From Streptomyces sp. V2I9 (lineage in GTDB: Bacteria; Actinomycetota; Actinomycetes; Streptomycetales; Streptomycetaceae), in assembly GCF_030817475.1 (NCBI RefSeq), contig NZ_JAUSZJ010000002.1, positions 1,851,501-1,915,500 on the forward strand: a DNA stretch of 64,000 bases, in the 5' to 3' direction. Every line of letters begins with the position of its first letter. Positions within the stretch are counted from its first letter, which is position 1. The notes below the pieces were generated by a model that ran no database searches, was not told the DNA's origin, and saw only the letters and a program-made list of their open reading frames with translations. This document shows, piece by piece, positions 1 through 7,503 of the stretch. A program made the position numbers and the translations under genes.

Positions 1-404
1 GAGAACAGCTCCTCCGCGTCGCGCCAGGTGAGGATCTGGGACAACGCGTCGGCGCCGGTGATGAAGAAGAGGTCCGCGTCGCCGTGGACCTCACGCAGGT
101 CCCGCAGCGTATCGATGGTGTACGTCGGTCCGCCACGGTCGATGTCACTGCGGCTGACGGAGAACTGCGGGTTGGACGCGGTGGCGATGACCGTCATCAG
201 GTAGCGGTCCTCGGCCGGGGAGACCTTCTTGTGGCTCTTCTGCCACGGCTGCCCGGTCGGGACGAAGACGACCTCGTCCAGATGGAACTGGGCGGCCACT
301 TCACTGGCCGCCACCAGGTGTCCATGGTGGATCGGGTCGAATGTCCCGCCCATCACGCCGATACGGCGTCTGCCGGGGCCGGTAGGCACTTCCTGCTCTC
401 CCAT
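1..404 (-). CDS. nadD: Nicotinate-nucleotide adenylyltransferase NadD, N-terminal part (truncated by window edge)
   Basis: NadD transfers an adenylyl group from ATP to nicotinate mononucleotide, giving deamido-NAD in cytoplasmic NAD synthesis. The visible 134 residues show the nucleotidyltransferase start '[15 protein letters not shown]' (residues about 16-30), with the HxGH adenylylation motif, then the 'QPWQKSHK' and 'TYTIDTL' stretches and the 'FFITGADAL' strand typical of NadD. The ATG at 404 follows a short arginine-rich leader. The 3' part lies outside the window. The neighbours downstream in the same orientation are not visible; upstream lie two tiny membrane-protein genes on the same strand. 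Identification is firm; only the exact N-terminal start is open because the first 15 residues are not part of the fold. Confidence 0.93.
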   Translation of the reverse strand, partial: MGEQEVPTGPGRRRIGVMGGTFDPIHHGHLVAASEVAAQFHLDEVVFVPTGQPWQKSHKKVSPAEDRYLMTVIATASNPQFSVSRSDIDRGGPTYTIDTLRDLREVHGDADLFFITGADALSQILTWRDAEELF

Positions 405-441
405 GCGTGCAGAGCCTACTGGCACAGCTGTACGCCCCGGC

Positions 442-606
442 TCAGCGGTCGCGGTTGAAGCTCGTGGTGATCCACAGCAGCAGCATCAGCGCGAGGAAGG
501 CTCCGGCGCCGACGACGTAGGGGTTGAGGCTTTCGTGGTTGCCGCCGCCCTCACCGCCCCCGGAGGCGAGAGTGGCCAGCTGGTGTGCGGTGCTCGTGAG
601 GCTCAT
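442..606 (-). CDS. Small single-span membrane protein, unknown function (54 aa)
   Basis: This short reading frame starts with ATG at 606 and ends with TGA at 442. It encodes 54 residues: a Gly-rich stretch with a histidine ('[10 protein letters not shown]', residues about 16-25), one hydrophobic helix ('[16 protein letters not shown]', about 31-46) and a short basic end 'TTSFNRDR'. Charge placement suggests the C-terminus stays in the cytoplasm. It lies 37 bp upstream of nadD on the same strand, so the two may be co-transcribed. The third codon position is strongly G/C, as in the flanking genes, which favours real coding. No domain is recognised and no function is proposed. Confidence 0.6.
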   Translation of the reverse strand: MSLTSTAHQLATLASGGGEGGGNHESLNPYVVGAGAFLALMLLLWITTSFNRDR

Positions 607-690
607 CTTCGGCAGGACCTATCGATCGTGAATCGGAAGGAAGACGTCGGGGCCATCGTATGCGGGACCCTCGGGCACGCTCACGGCGAC

Positions 691-843
691 TCAGTCGTTG
701 TTGTCGTCGTTGCGGTATCCACGCAGCAGGAACCTGGCCAGCAGCACCGCTCCGAGGATCGAGACGAGCAGGACGATCCGGAGGGTGTCACCCGGCCCCT
801 GCTCCTCGGCCGCGGCGGCGAGCAGTACGGCGGTGTGCGGCAT
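691..843 (-). CDS. Small single-span membrane protein, unknown function (50 aa)
   Basis: An ATG at 843 opens a 50-residue frame ending with TGA at 691. The product has one hydrophobic segment ('LRIVLLVSILGAVLLARFLL', residues about 22-41) followed by a short, very polar tail rich in Asn and Asp ('YRNDDNND'). It lies 84 bp upstream of the other tiny membrane-protein gene and on the same strand, so the two form a pair before nadD. The frame has the G/C-rich third positions of Streptomyces coding sequence. No homology-based name can be given from sequence alone. Confidence 0.55.
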   Translation of the reverse strand: MPHTAVLLAAAAEEQGPGDTLRIVLLVSILGAVLLARFLLRGYRNDDNND

Positions 844-954
844 TTCGGGCGCTCCTCACGGTTATCCACAGCCCCCCGCACACCGTAGCGCCAGCACATA
901 CGCTGGCTTTTGTCCGGGGGACGAGCGACGTCTCGTACGAACAGGGGGCCATCC

Positions 955-2076
955 ATGACCGAAAGCAGTCACGAGAACGTGCCGAGCAGGCAGCGCCGGC
1001 GATTCCCGGGGATCTCCTCCCGGGCCTACGAGCACCCGGCCGACCGCTCGGCCCTGGTGGCCCTGCGCAAGCTGACCGGGTTCGACACCGTGTTCAAGGC
1101 GCTCAGCGGGCTGCTCCCGGAGCGCAGCCTGCGGCTGCTCTACCTCTCCGACTCCGTCCGGGTGAGCGACGCGCAGTTCGCCCACCTCAACGACATGCTG
1201 CGCGACGCGTGTTACATCCTGGACCTGGAGAAGGTCCCGCCGATGTACGTGAAGCAGGACCCGCAGCCGAACGCCATGTGCATCGGGCTGGACGAGCCGA
1301 TCATCGTGGTCACCACGGGCCTGGTCGAGCTGCTCGACGAGGAGGAGATGCGGGCGGTGGTGGGCCACGAGGTGGGCCACGCCCTCTCCGGCCACTCGGT
1401 GTACCGGACGATACTGCTGTTCCTGACCGGCCTCGCCGTGAAGGTCGCCTGGATCCCGCTGGGCAATGTGGCGATCATGGCGATAGTGACGGCGCTGCGC
1501 GAGTGGTTCCGCAAGTCGGAGCTGTCCGCGGACCGGGCAGGTCTCCTGGTCGGCCAGGACATACAGGCGTCCATGCGCGGTCTGATGAAGATCGCGGGGG
1601 GCAACCACCTCCACGAGATGAACGTGGACGCGTTCCTCGCCCAGGCCGACGAGTACGAGAAGGGCGGCGACCTCCGCGACTCCGTCCTCAAGATCCTCAA
1701 CGTGCTGCCCCGCACCCACCCGTTCACCACCGTGCGGGCCGCCGAGCTGAAGAAGTGGTCGGAGACCCGCGAGTTCCAGCGGCTCATGGACGGCCACTAC
1801 GTGCGGCGTGACGAGGACAAGGAGGCTTCGGTCACCGACTCGTTCCGGGAGTCCGCCGCGCACTACGCGGACACGGTGCGCACGAGCAAGGACCCGCTGA
1901 TGAAGCTCGTGGGCGACATCGCCGGGGGCGCCGGAGACCTGGGCGGCAAGCTGCGCGACAAGTTCACCGGAGCGGGCTCCGGCAGCGGTTCCGCTACGAG
2001 CGGGAGCGGTGCGCCGGGCCGGCCCCAGGAGCCGGAGGAGGGGAGTCCGGGGACGGCGGGGCCGACGAAGGGCTGA
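955..2076 (+). CDS. M48-family zinc metalloprotease (HtpX/Ste24-like), membrane-associated
   Basis: This 373-residue protein carries the M48 zinc site: 'HEVGH' at residues 138-142 (two zinc-binding histidines and the catalytic glutamate) and a downstream 'ELSAD' at about 189-193 that supplies the third ligand. Hydrophobic stretches between these motifs ('ILLFLTGLAVKVAWIPL', 'VAIMAIVTAL') fit one or two membrane segments, as in HtpX-type proteases that clear misfolded membrane proteins. The C-terminal 60 residues are low-complexity Gly/Ser/Pro. I chose ATG 955 because a GGGGG purine run lies just upstream; an in-frame ATG/GTG further upstream lacks this. The gene faces its right-hand neighbour and the two coding ends overlap by 83 bp. 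Substrates are unknown. Confidence 0.85.
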   Translation: MTESSHENVPSRQRRRFPGISSRAYEHPADRSALVALRKLTGFDTVFKALSGLLPERSLRLLYLSDSVRVSDAQFAHLNDMLRDACYILDLEKVPPMYVKQDPQPNAMCIGLDEPIIVVTTGLVELLDEEEMRAVVGHEVGHALSGHSVYRTILLFLTGLAVKVAWIPLGNVAIMAIVTALREWFRKSELSADRAGLLVGQDIQASMRGLMKIAGGNHLHEMNVDAFLAQADEYEKGGDLRDSVLKILNVLPRTHPFTTVRAAELKKWSETREFQRLMDGHYVRRDEDKEASVTDSFRESAAHYADTVRTSKDPLMKLVGDIAGGAGDLGGKLRDKFTGAGSGSGSATSGSGAPGRPQEPEEGSPGTAGPTKG

Positions 2077-3139
2077 CGGCCGCGAGCGTTCCGCACAGGG
2101 CCGCCGTGGGCGATCCCGTGGCGTACGGGTCGGTGGCGGCGGGTCCGCGTGCGTCCGCCCGTTCCCCGGCCAGGAGCGGGCGGAACATCCCGGTCGCGTC
2201 GGCCGCGCAGGACTGCGGCCCCGCCTGGACGTGGGCGGTGCGCACCTCCAGGCGGTGCAGCCGCAGGTCTTCCCGGTCGAAGCGGAAGTGCAGTGCGCGC
2301 CGCACGGTGAACAGGGAGGTGTCGCCGTCGCGCGGGGAGCTGTCCGCCGGGCGCAGGGCGTAGGTGAACGTGTGGTCCGAGACGACGCCGAGGACGCCCG
2401 CCGCCTCCTCCTCGTAGCCGAGGGTGCCCCGGACCCGGACCTCGGGGTCGGCGAGCTCCACCCGCGCCGGGTCGAAGCGCACCAGCCAGCCGGTGGCGGC
2501 GTGGCTCCCGTCGTCCTCCGGGCTGCTCAGGCTGCGTTCGAACTGGGCGCGCTGGTCCGGGTCGAGGAGATGCTCCACGGGCCGCCGTACGGAGCCGGTG
2601 AGGACGTCGGGGTTCAGGGACGACTCCACCAGGTAGTCCTTGACCGTGGCGAGGGCGGCGGTGATCTGGCTGTCGGAGAAGTTCCGCGTGCGCTCCACGG
2701 CGGGGAAGTTGATGCCGGTGGCGCCCGAGCGGAAACCGGAGACCGGCCCGGCCCGGTACAGCCGCTCGGGTGATCCGCCCGGTACGGCGCCCCGAGGGGC
2801 CAGGGGGATGACGGTGGTCCGCAGGGGTTCCGCCCGGCGGACGGCCGGCTGGGGGTAGGGGCTCCGGAAGCCGATGTAGACGGCCACGGTGAAGGCGAGG
2901 GCGATGAGGACGACCAGGGCTATGGCGGCCCGCGAGCTGCCGCCGCCGTGGACGAGGATCTGTTCCTCGGGCAGGGTGCGGATGGCGCGGGTGTGCCGGC
3001 CCATCCGCTCCTCGGCGGAGAGTTCCCGTATCCGGGCAGCCTGGACGAACGATTCGTCGAAGACGAGCGAGCGGTATTCGTCCTCGCCGCCCGCAGCGTT
3101 CTCGGGCGGGCCGTCCGGCGGTTCTGAGCGGCCTGTCAT
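1994..3139 (-). CDS. Conserved membrane-anchored protein with VFDExFV motif, unknown function
   Basis: The product (381 residues from ATG 3139, with GGGAGA upstream as ribosome binding site) has an N-terminal cytoplasmic part holding 'SLVFDESFVQAARIRELSAEER' like sequence (about residues 22-43; only the core VFDE-FV is quoted as motif), one membrane helix near residues 70-88 ('IALVVLIALAFTVAVYIGF') and a large extracytoplasmic domain of about 290 residues. The outer domain contains no catalytic motif that I recognise. The Pro/Ser-rich end overlaps the facing protease gene by 83 bp. A smaller protein upstream (3364-3951) has the same motif and the same topology, so the two are probably ancient duplicates. 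Such proteins sit near proA in Streptomyces; their role is not known to me. Confidence 0.75.
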   Translation of the reverse strand: MTGRSEPPDGPPENAAGGEDEYRSLVFDESFVQAARIRELSAEERMGRHTRAIRTLPEEQILVHGGGSSRAAIALVVLIALAFTVAVYIGFRSPYPQPAVRRAEPLRTTVIPLAPRGAVPGGSPERLYRAGPVSGFRSGATGINFPAVERTRNFSDSQITAALATVKDYLVESSLNPDVLTGSVRRPVEHLLDPDQRAQFERSLSSPEDDGSHAATGWLVRFDPARVELADPEVRVRGTLGYEEEAAGVLGVVSDHTFTYALRPADSSPRDGDTSLFTVRRALHFRFDREDLRLHRLEVRTAHVQAGPQSCAADATGMFRPLLAGERADARGPAATDPYATGSPTAALCGTLAAVSPSSAPPSPDSPPPAPGAGPAHRSRS

Positions 3140-3363
3140 GACTTCTCTCCCGATCTCCACACCGGTCGGTTCAGTGCGCAACGGCCTGATCCGCCGGACA
3201 CCTCCTGGGGGGAGGTCCGGCAGCGAGAAGCCCCCCTGGGAACGAGGGGTCACATCTTGAGGGTAGGTCGATCCCGGCTCACGTAAACGCCGAGACCGCC
3301 GGGAAGCGCGGAAGACCCAGGGGCATCCGTCGGCGATCGGGTGACCCGGGGGGGAGGTTCGGT

Positions 3364-3951
3364 TCAGGGGACCCGTGGCTCGGCGGAGACCGTGGGGCGG
3401 GAGTAGTCGGCGGAGGCGGACGGGGCGGCTCCGGGCTTGTCCACGCCGCTGCTGGCAGGGGGCGGCACCTGGTCCTGGCGGTTGTTCGAGGCACCGCGGT
3501 AGACCGCGGTGAAGGCGAGGGAGACCATGCCGACGCCCATCACCAGGGCCAGCAGCCAGGCGACCGGCCGGTGCCAGCGGGCGGAGTTGCGGTAGGGGCG
3601 CAGGGAGCCGCCGTGACGGCCGTACGGCCCCGGACCGTACGCATCGCCCCCGGAGCCGTGGTCCGGGTCGTAGTCGAGGTCCTGGGGGTCGTGGTAGCCA
3701 CGGGGGCTGTCATAGGGGCCGTACGGGTCGTCGTCGGGGCGGCGGCTCCGGCGGGCGCGGGCCGCGTCGGCCTCGGCGCGGGCCTCGGCGGCGGCGAGCA
3801 GACGCTCCACGGCGCTGGGCTCGTGGACGGGGGCCGACCGGACGAAGTCCTCGTCGAACACCACGGAGGCGAAGTCCTCGTCCGCGCCCCCGCGGTCGTC
3901 GTCGGGCTCCCAGCCGTCAGGAAACGGCCTGCCCCCCACGTCGTCCGGCAC
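3364..3951 (-). CDS. Small membrane-anchored protein with VFDExFV motif, unknown function
   Basis: From the GTG at 3951 the protein has 195 residues. A very acidic N-terminus leads into 'SVVFDEDFVRSA' (about residues 28-39) and a helical Ala/Arg-rich stretch ('AAAEARAEADAARARR'), then a Tyr/Pro/Asp-rich linker with PYGPY and GPGPYG pieces, one membrane helix near residues 128-150, and a short Pro/Ser-rich outer tail. The motif and the topology match the neighbour at 1994-3139, but the outer domain is missing. The frame is open up to 4059; I prefer GTG 3951 since the upstream residues look like non-coding translation, yet no clear ribosome binding site supports either start. Function unknown. 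Confidence 0.65.
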   Translation of the reverse strand: MPDDVGGRPFPDGWEPDDDRGGADEDFASVVFDEDFVRSAPVHEPSAVERLLAAAEARAEADAARARRSRRPDDDPYGPYDSPRGYHDPQDLDYDPDHGSGGDAYGPGPYGRHGGSLRPYRNSARWHRPVAWLLALVMGVGMVSLAFTAVYRGASNNRQDQVPPPASSGVDKPGAAPSASADYSRPTVSAEPRVP

Positions 3952-4040
3952 GGATTCAGCGTAGCCCGGCCGGGGCCATTTCGGCAGGGACCCGGTGAAC
4001 TCCCCCGGATCGCCCCGAGGGAGCCCGCAGGACGGGCCGA

Positions 4041-4073
4041 CCGGTCCGCGCGGCGTCACGACGCGCGGACCGG
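4041..4073 (-). terminator. Hairpin downstream of proA
   Basis: A perfect 11-bp inverted repeat (arms 4041-4051 and 4063-4073, loop 11 nt) begins 18 nt past the proA stop. It is GC-rich and lacks a U-run, as is common for Streptomyces terminators. Confidence 0.6.
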
Positions 4074-4090
4074 CGGGGCCCGCGCCGCCG

Positions 4091-5374
4091 TCAGCGGACG
4101 TGTCCGTCCCCGGTGACGATGTACTTCGTCGAGGTCAGCTCGGGCAGGCCCATCGGGCCCCGGGCGTGCAGCTTCTGCGTGGAGATGCCGATCTCGGCGC
4201 CGAAGCCGAACTGTCCGCCGTCCGTGAAGCGGGTGGAGGCGTTCACGGCGACCGTGGTCGAATCCACCAACTGGGTGAACCGGCGGGCGGCGGCCTGTGA
4301 CGTGGTGACGATCGCCTCCGTGTGGCCGGAGGACCAGAGCCGGATGTGGGCGACCGCCGCGTCCAGGGAGTCGACGACCGCCGCGGCGATGTCGCAGGAG
4401 AGGTACTCGGTCTCCCAGTCCTCCTCCGTGGCGGCGACCACGGTGGCCTTCGACCCCTCGGCGTGGGCGAGGACGCGTTCGTCGCCGTGGACGGTGACCC
4501 CGGCCTCGGCGAGCGCCTCCAGGGCGAGCGGCAGGAAGGCGTCCGCGACGTCCTGGTGCACGAGGAGGGTCTCGGCCGCGTTGCAGACGCTGGGGCGCTG
4601 GGCCTTGGAGTTGATCAGGATGTCGACCGCCATGGCCAGGTCCGTCTGCGCGTCGACGTAGACGTGGCAGTTGCCGGTGCCGGTCTCGATCACGGGGACG
4701 GTGGACTCCTCGACGACCGTACGGATCAGCGAGGCGCCGCCGCGCGGGATGAGGACGTCGACCAGGCCGCGGGCCCGCATCAGTTCACGTACGGAGTCAC
4801 GGCTCTCGCCCGGCACGAGCTGCACCGCGTCGGCCGGAAGTCCGGAGCCGCCGACCGCGTCGCGCAGCACCCGTACGAGCGCGGTGTTGGAGGCGTAGGC
4901 GGAGGAGGAGCCGCGCAGCAGGACCGCGTTGCCGGATTTGAGGCAGAGGGCGGCCGCGTCGACGGTGACGTTGGGCCGGGCCTCGTAGATGATGCCGACC
5001 ACGCCGAGCGGGACCCGCACCTGGCGGAGGTCGATGCCGTTGGGCAGGGTCGAGCCGCGCACCACCTCGCCGACCGGATCGGGCAGGGCGGCCACGTCCC
5101 GGACGTCGGCGGCGATGGCGCGGATGCGTTCCGGGGTGAGGGTCAGGCGGTCGATGATGCCCTCGCTCGTCCCGGCCTCGCGGGCGCGCCGGACGTCCAG
5201 CGCGTTGGCCTCGACGATCTCGCTCGTGCGCACTTCGAGGGCGTCGGCGATGGCCAGCAGCGCGTCGTCCTTGGCCGCGCGCGGAAGTGGCGCGATGTCG
5301 GCGGCGGCTCCACGGGCCCGGTAGGCGGTCTGCGCGACCGGGGACAGATTGTCGTAGGGCGAGAGCGTCGTCAT
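4091..5374 (-). CDS. proA: Gamma-glutamyl phosphate reductase (glutamate-5-semialdehyde dehydrogenase) ProA
   Basis: ProA reduces gamma-glutamyl phosphate with NADPH to glutamate semialdehyde, the second step of proline synthesis in the cytoplasm. The 427-residue length fits the family. Visible hallmarks are '[26 protein letters not shown]' region (aldehyde-dehydrogenase fold, about residues 105-130), '[11 protein letters not shown]', and the catalytic cysteine in '[11 protein letters not shown]' (about 255-265). ATG 5374 was chosen over in-frame ATGs upstream because the family begins with a short 'SPYDNLSPV'-like helix. It lies downstream of proB on the same strand with one conserved orphan gene between. 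A hairpin closes the unit 18 nt after the stop. Confidence 0.95.
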   Translation of the reverse strand: MTTLSPYDNLSPVAQTAYRARGAAADIAPLPRAAKDDALLAIADALEVRTSEIVEANALDVRRAREAGTSEGIIDRLTLTPERIRAIAADVRDVAALPDPVGEVVRGSTLPNGIDLRQVRVPLGVVGIIYEARPNVTVDAAALCLKSGNAVLLRGSSSAYASNTALVRVLRDAVGGSGLPADAVQLVPGESRDSVRELMRARGLVDVLIPRGGASLIRTVVEESTVPVIETGTGNCHVYVDAQTDLAMAVDILINSKAQRPSVCNAAETLLVHQDVADAFLPLALEALAEAGVTVHGDERVLAHAEGSKATVVAATEEDWETEYLSCDIAAAVVDSLDAAVAHIRLWSSGHTEAIVTTSQAAARRFTQLVDSTTVAVNASTRFTDGGQFGFGAEIGISTQKLHARGPMGLPELTSTKYIVTGDGHVR

Positions 5375-5560
5375 GCCCGCAGGGTAATGCGCGCGCTGCG
5401 GGCATCCGTCCCGCATCCCGTGATGCGAGACGACCGGACCGCGGTGCGGGCGCACTCCCGGCGACGCACGGGCCGACCGGACCGGGGCGGCCGGACCGGG
5501 GCGGCCGGCCGGCGGTTCGCCCCTCGACGGACCGGTTCCGGGCCCGCGGCCCGGCCGGGC

Positions 5561-6052
5561 TCAGTAGGGGTGCACGCCCACGGGGGCGGCGGGCGGCGGC
5601 CCGTAGCCCTCGGCGACCCGCAGGTGGTAGGTCTCGCGGTCGATGACCTCCAGGCCGACGATCGCCCAGGGCGGGAGCTGGGCGCTGGAGCGGTGTTCGC
5701 CCCACAGCCGCAGCGCGACGGCGGCCGCGTCGTGCAGATCGCGGGCCTCTTCCCAGTAGCGGATCTCCGCGTGGTCGTTGGCGTAGCGGCTGGTCAGCAG
5801 GAACGGATGGTCGTGGGCGAGCTGTTCCAGACCGCGTCTGACCTCCGCCAGCGGTACCTCGGCTCCCGAGACGCTGAGAGTGATGTGCCAGAGCTTGGAC
5901 TGCGCCGGCTCCCTCCTCGCCGTCGGGACCGGCTCCCGTCGGACGGTGTCCGCCGGGCGTGGATTCCGGTCGGTATCCGTCCCCGTTCCGACACTCGTCA
6001 GGGTTCGGTCGGCCGTGCCTCGGGGCGGCGCCCCCGGGCGCGCTCGTCTCAC
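5561..6052 (-). CDS. Conserved orphan protein between proB and proA, unknown function
   Basis: The start is set by a perfect AGGAGG (6059-6064) six bases before GTG 6052; no ATG exists nearby. The product has 163 residues. The first 50 are basic, Pro/Thr-rich and look disordered. The rest forms a compact alpha/beta-like unit beginning 'KLWHITLSVSG' and containing 'LLTSRYANDHAEIRYWEEA' region, 'VALRLWGEHR' and 'WAIVGLEVIDRETYHLR', ending in 'GVHPY'. I recognise it as a protein conserved beside the proline genes in Streptomyces but know no activity for it. Sharing strand and position between proB and proA suggests co-regulation with proline synthesis, which is inference. Confidence 0.75.
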   Translation of the reverse strand: MRRARPGAPPRGTADRTLTSVGTGTDTDRNPRPADTVRREPVPTARREPAQSKLWHITLSVSGAEVPLAEVRRGLEQLAHDHPFLLTSRYANDHAEIRYWEEARDLHDAAAVALRLWGEHRSSAQLPPWAIVGLEVIDRETYHLRVAEGYGPPPAAPVGVHPY

Positions 6053-6179
6053 CGGCGGCCTCCTGTGGTGTGTTGCTGTGCGGTAGCCCTGTTCCCCTCT
6101 ACAAAGTGGACCAGTCCACAGCGGGGCGTGGGGTGGTTTTGGGGAAGGTGGCTGCCCGAAGGCTGGACTTTCAGCCGTT

Positions 6180-7334
6180 TCAGGGGGTGAGGCGCGGCGT
6201 GAGAATGACGAGATCGTCCCTGTGTACGACCTCGCGCTCGTAGGCGGGCCCGAGTTCGCGGGCCAGATCCCGCGTGGAGCGGCCGAGCAGTTGGGGGATC
6301 TCTTTCGCGTCGAAGTTGACGAGCCCGCGGGCGACGGGGGCGCCCTGAGGGTCGCGCAGTTCGACGGGGTCACCGGCGCTGAACTCGCCCTCGACGGCCG
6401 AGATCCCGGCGGGCAGCAGCGAGGTGCGCCGCTCCACCACGGCCTGGACGGCACCGGCGTCGAGGGTGAGCGCGCCCTGCGGGGTGGAGGCGTGGGCGAG
6501 CCACAGGAGCCGGTCGGCGGAGCGGCGGCCGGTGGGGTGGAAGTACGTGCCGGTGTCGCGTCCCGCGAGGGCGTCGGCGGCCCGGCTGGCGGAGGTGAGG
6601 ACCACGGGGACCCCGGCGGCGGTGGCGATGTTGGCGGCCTCGACCTTGGTGACCATGCCGCCGGTGCCCACGCCCGCCTTCCCGGCGCTGCCGATGGTGA
6701 CACCGGCCAGATCGTCGGGGCCGGTGACCTCGGCGATCCGGGAGGCGCCGGGGGTGCCGGGGGGTCCGTCGTAGAGGCCGTCCACGTCGGAGAGCAGGAC
6801 GAGGAGGTCGGCGTGGACGAGGTGGGCGACGAGGGCGGCGAGCCGGTCGTTGTCGCCGAAGCGGATCTCGTCGGTGGCGACCGTGTCGTTCTCGTTGACG
6901 ACGGGGACCGCGCCCATCTCCAGGAGCTTGTCCAGGGTGCTGTAGGCGTTGCGGTAGTGGCCGCGGCGGCTGGTGTCGTCGGCGGTGAGGAGCACCTGGC
7001 CGACGCGGACGCCGTAGCGCGCGAACGAGGCGGTGTAGCGGGCCACGAGGAGGCCCTGGCCGACGCTGGCGGCGGCCTGCTGGCGGGCCAGGTCCTTGGG
7101 CCTGCGGACGAGGCCGAGCGGGGCGAGTCCGGCGGCGATGGCTCCGCTGGAGACGAGGACGACCTCACGTTCGCCGCCGTCCCTGACCTTGGCGAGGACG
7201 TCGACGAGGGCGTCGACCCGGTCGGCGTCGAGGCCGCCGGAGGCGGTGGTGAGCGAGGAGGAGCCGACCTTGACGACGATCCTGCCGGCGCCGGTCACCG
7301 CCGCCCCGCGGTGTGACGGCCTCTGCTCTGTCAC
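6180..7334 (-). CDS. proB: Glutamate 5-kinase ProB
   Basis: ProB phosphorylates glutamate to gamma-glutamyl phosphate, the first and usually proline-inhibited step of proline synthesis. The 384 residues show an amino-acid-kinase domain starting 'RIVVKVGSSSLT' (about residues 17-28), the 'SSGAIAAGL' loop, 'NENDTVA' and 'FGDNDRLAALVA' substrate/nucleotide loops and 'GTGGMVTKVEAA', followed by a C-terminal PUA domain (about 290-384), as in the full-length form. GTG 7334 is chosen because GAGGAA lies just upstream. In most actinobacteria proB directly follows obg; here 8 kb of surface-polymer genes lie between. The gap to the next gene (127 bp) is free of coding. Confidence 0.95.
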   Translation of the reverse strand: MTEQRPSHRGAAVTGAGRIVVKVGSSSLTTASGGLDADRVDALVDVLAKVRDGGEREVVLVSSGAIAAGLAPLGLVRRPKDLARQQAAASVGQGLLVARYTASFARYGVRVGQVLLTADDTSRRGHYRNAYSTLDKLLEMGAVPVVNENDTVATDEIRFGDNDRLAALVAHLVHADLLVLLSDVDGLYDGPPGTPGASRIAEVTGPDDLAGVTIGSAGKAGVGTGGMVTKVEAANIATAAGVPVVLTSASRAADALAGRDTGTYFHPTGRRSADRLLWLAHASTPQGALTLDAGAVQAVVERRTSLLPAGISAVEGEFSAGDPVELRDPQGAPVARGLVNFDAKEIPQLLGRSTRDLARELGPAYEREVVHRDDLVILTPRLTP

Positions 7335-7411
7335 GTGCTTCCTCGCTCTGGATCGCCCCGGTGTCCGACGAGGGCCTGCGTGCCGCCCCCGGCACAGCAC
7401 AGTACGCGAGG

Positions 7412-7496
7412 GGCCGCCCGCGCCGCCCGTCCGTTCCGCCCGGTGGACGCCGCAGGGGCGGCCGGTGGCGGGTTGTGGACGGGGGCGCGGGCGGCC
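7412..7496 (-). terminator. Long-loop inverted repeat after the 923-aa transferase gene
   Basis: Arms of 13 bp (7412-7424 and 7484-7496) match perfectly but are separated by 59 nt. The repeat starts 8 nt past the stop of the upstream gene, a position fitting a terminator. The long loop lowers confidence. Confidence 0.35.
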
Positions 7497-7503
7497 GGTG
7501 GGC

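Noticed and set aside
5481..5508. Tandem 14-bp direct repeat between the orphan gene and proA
   Set aside because: Two copies of a GC-only sequence in a GC-rich gap can arise by slippage and carry no further signal.
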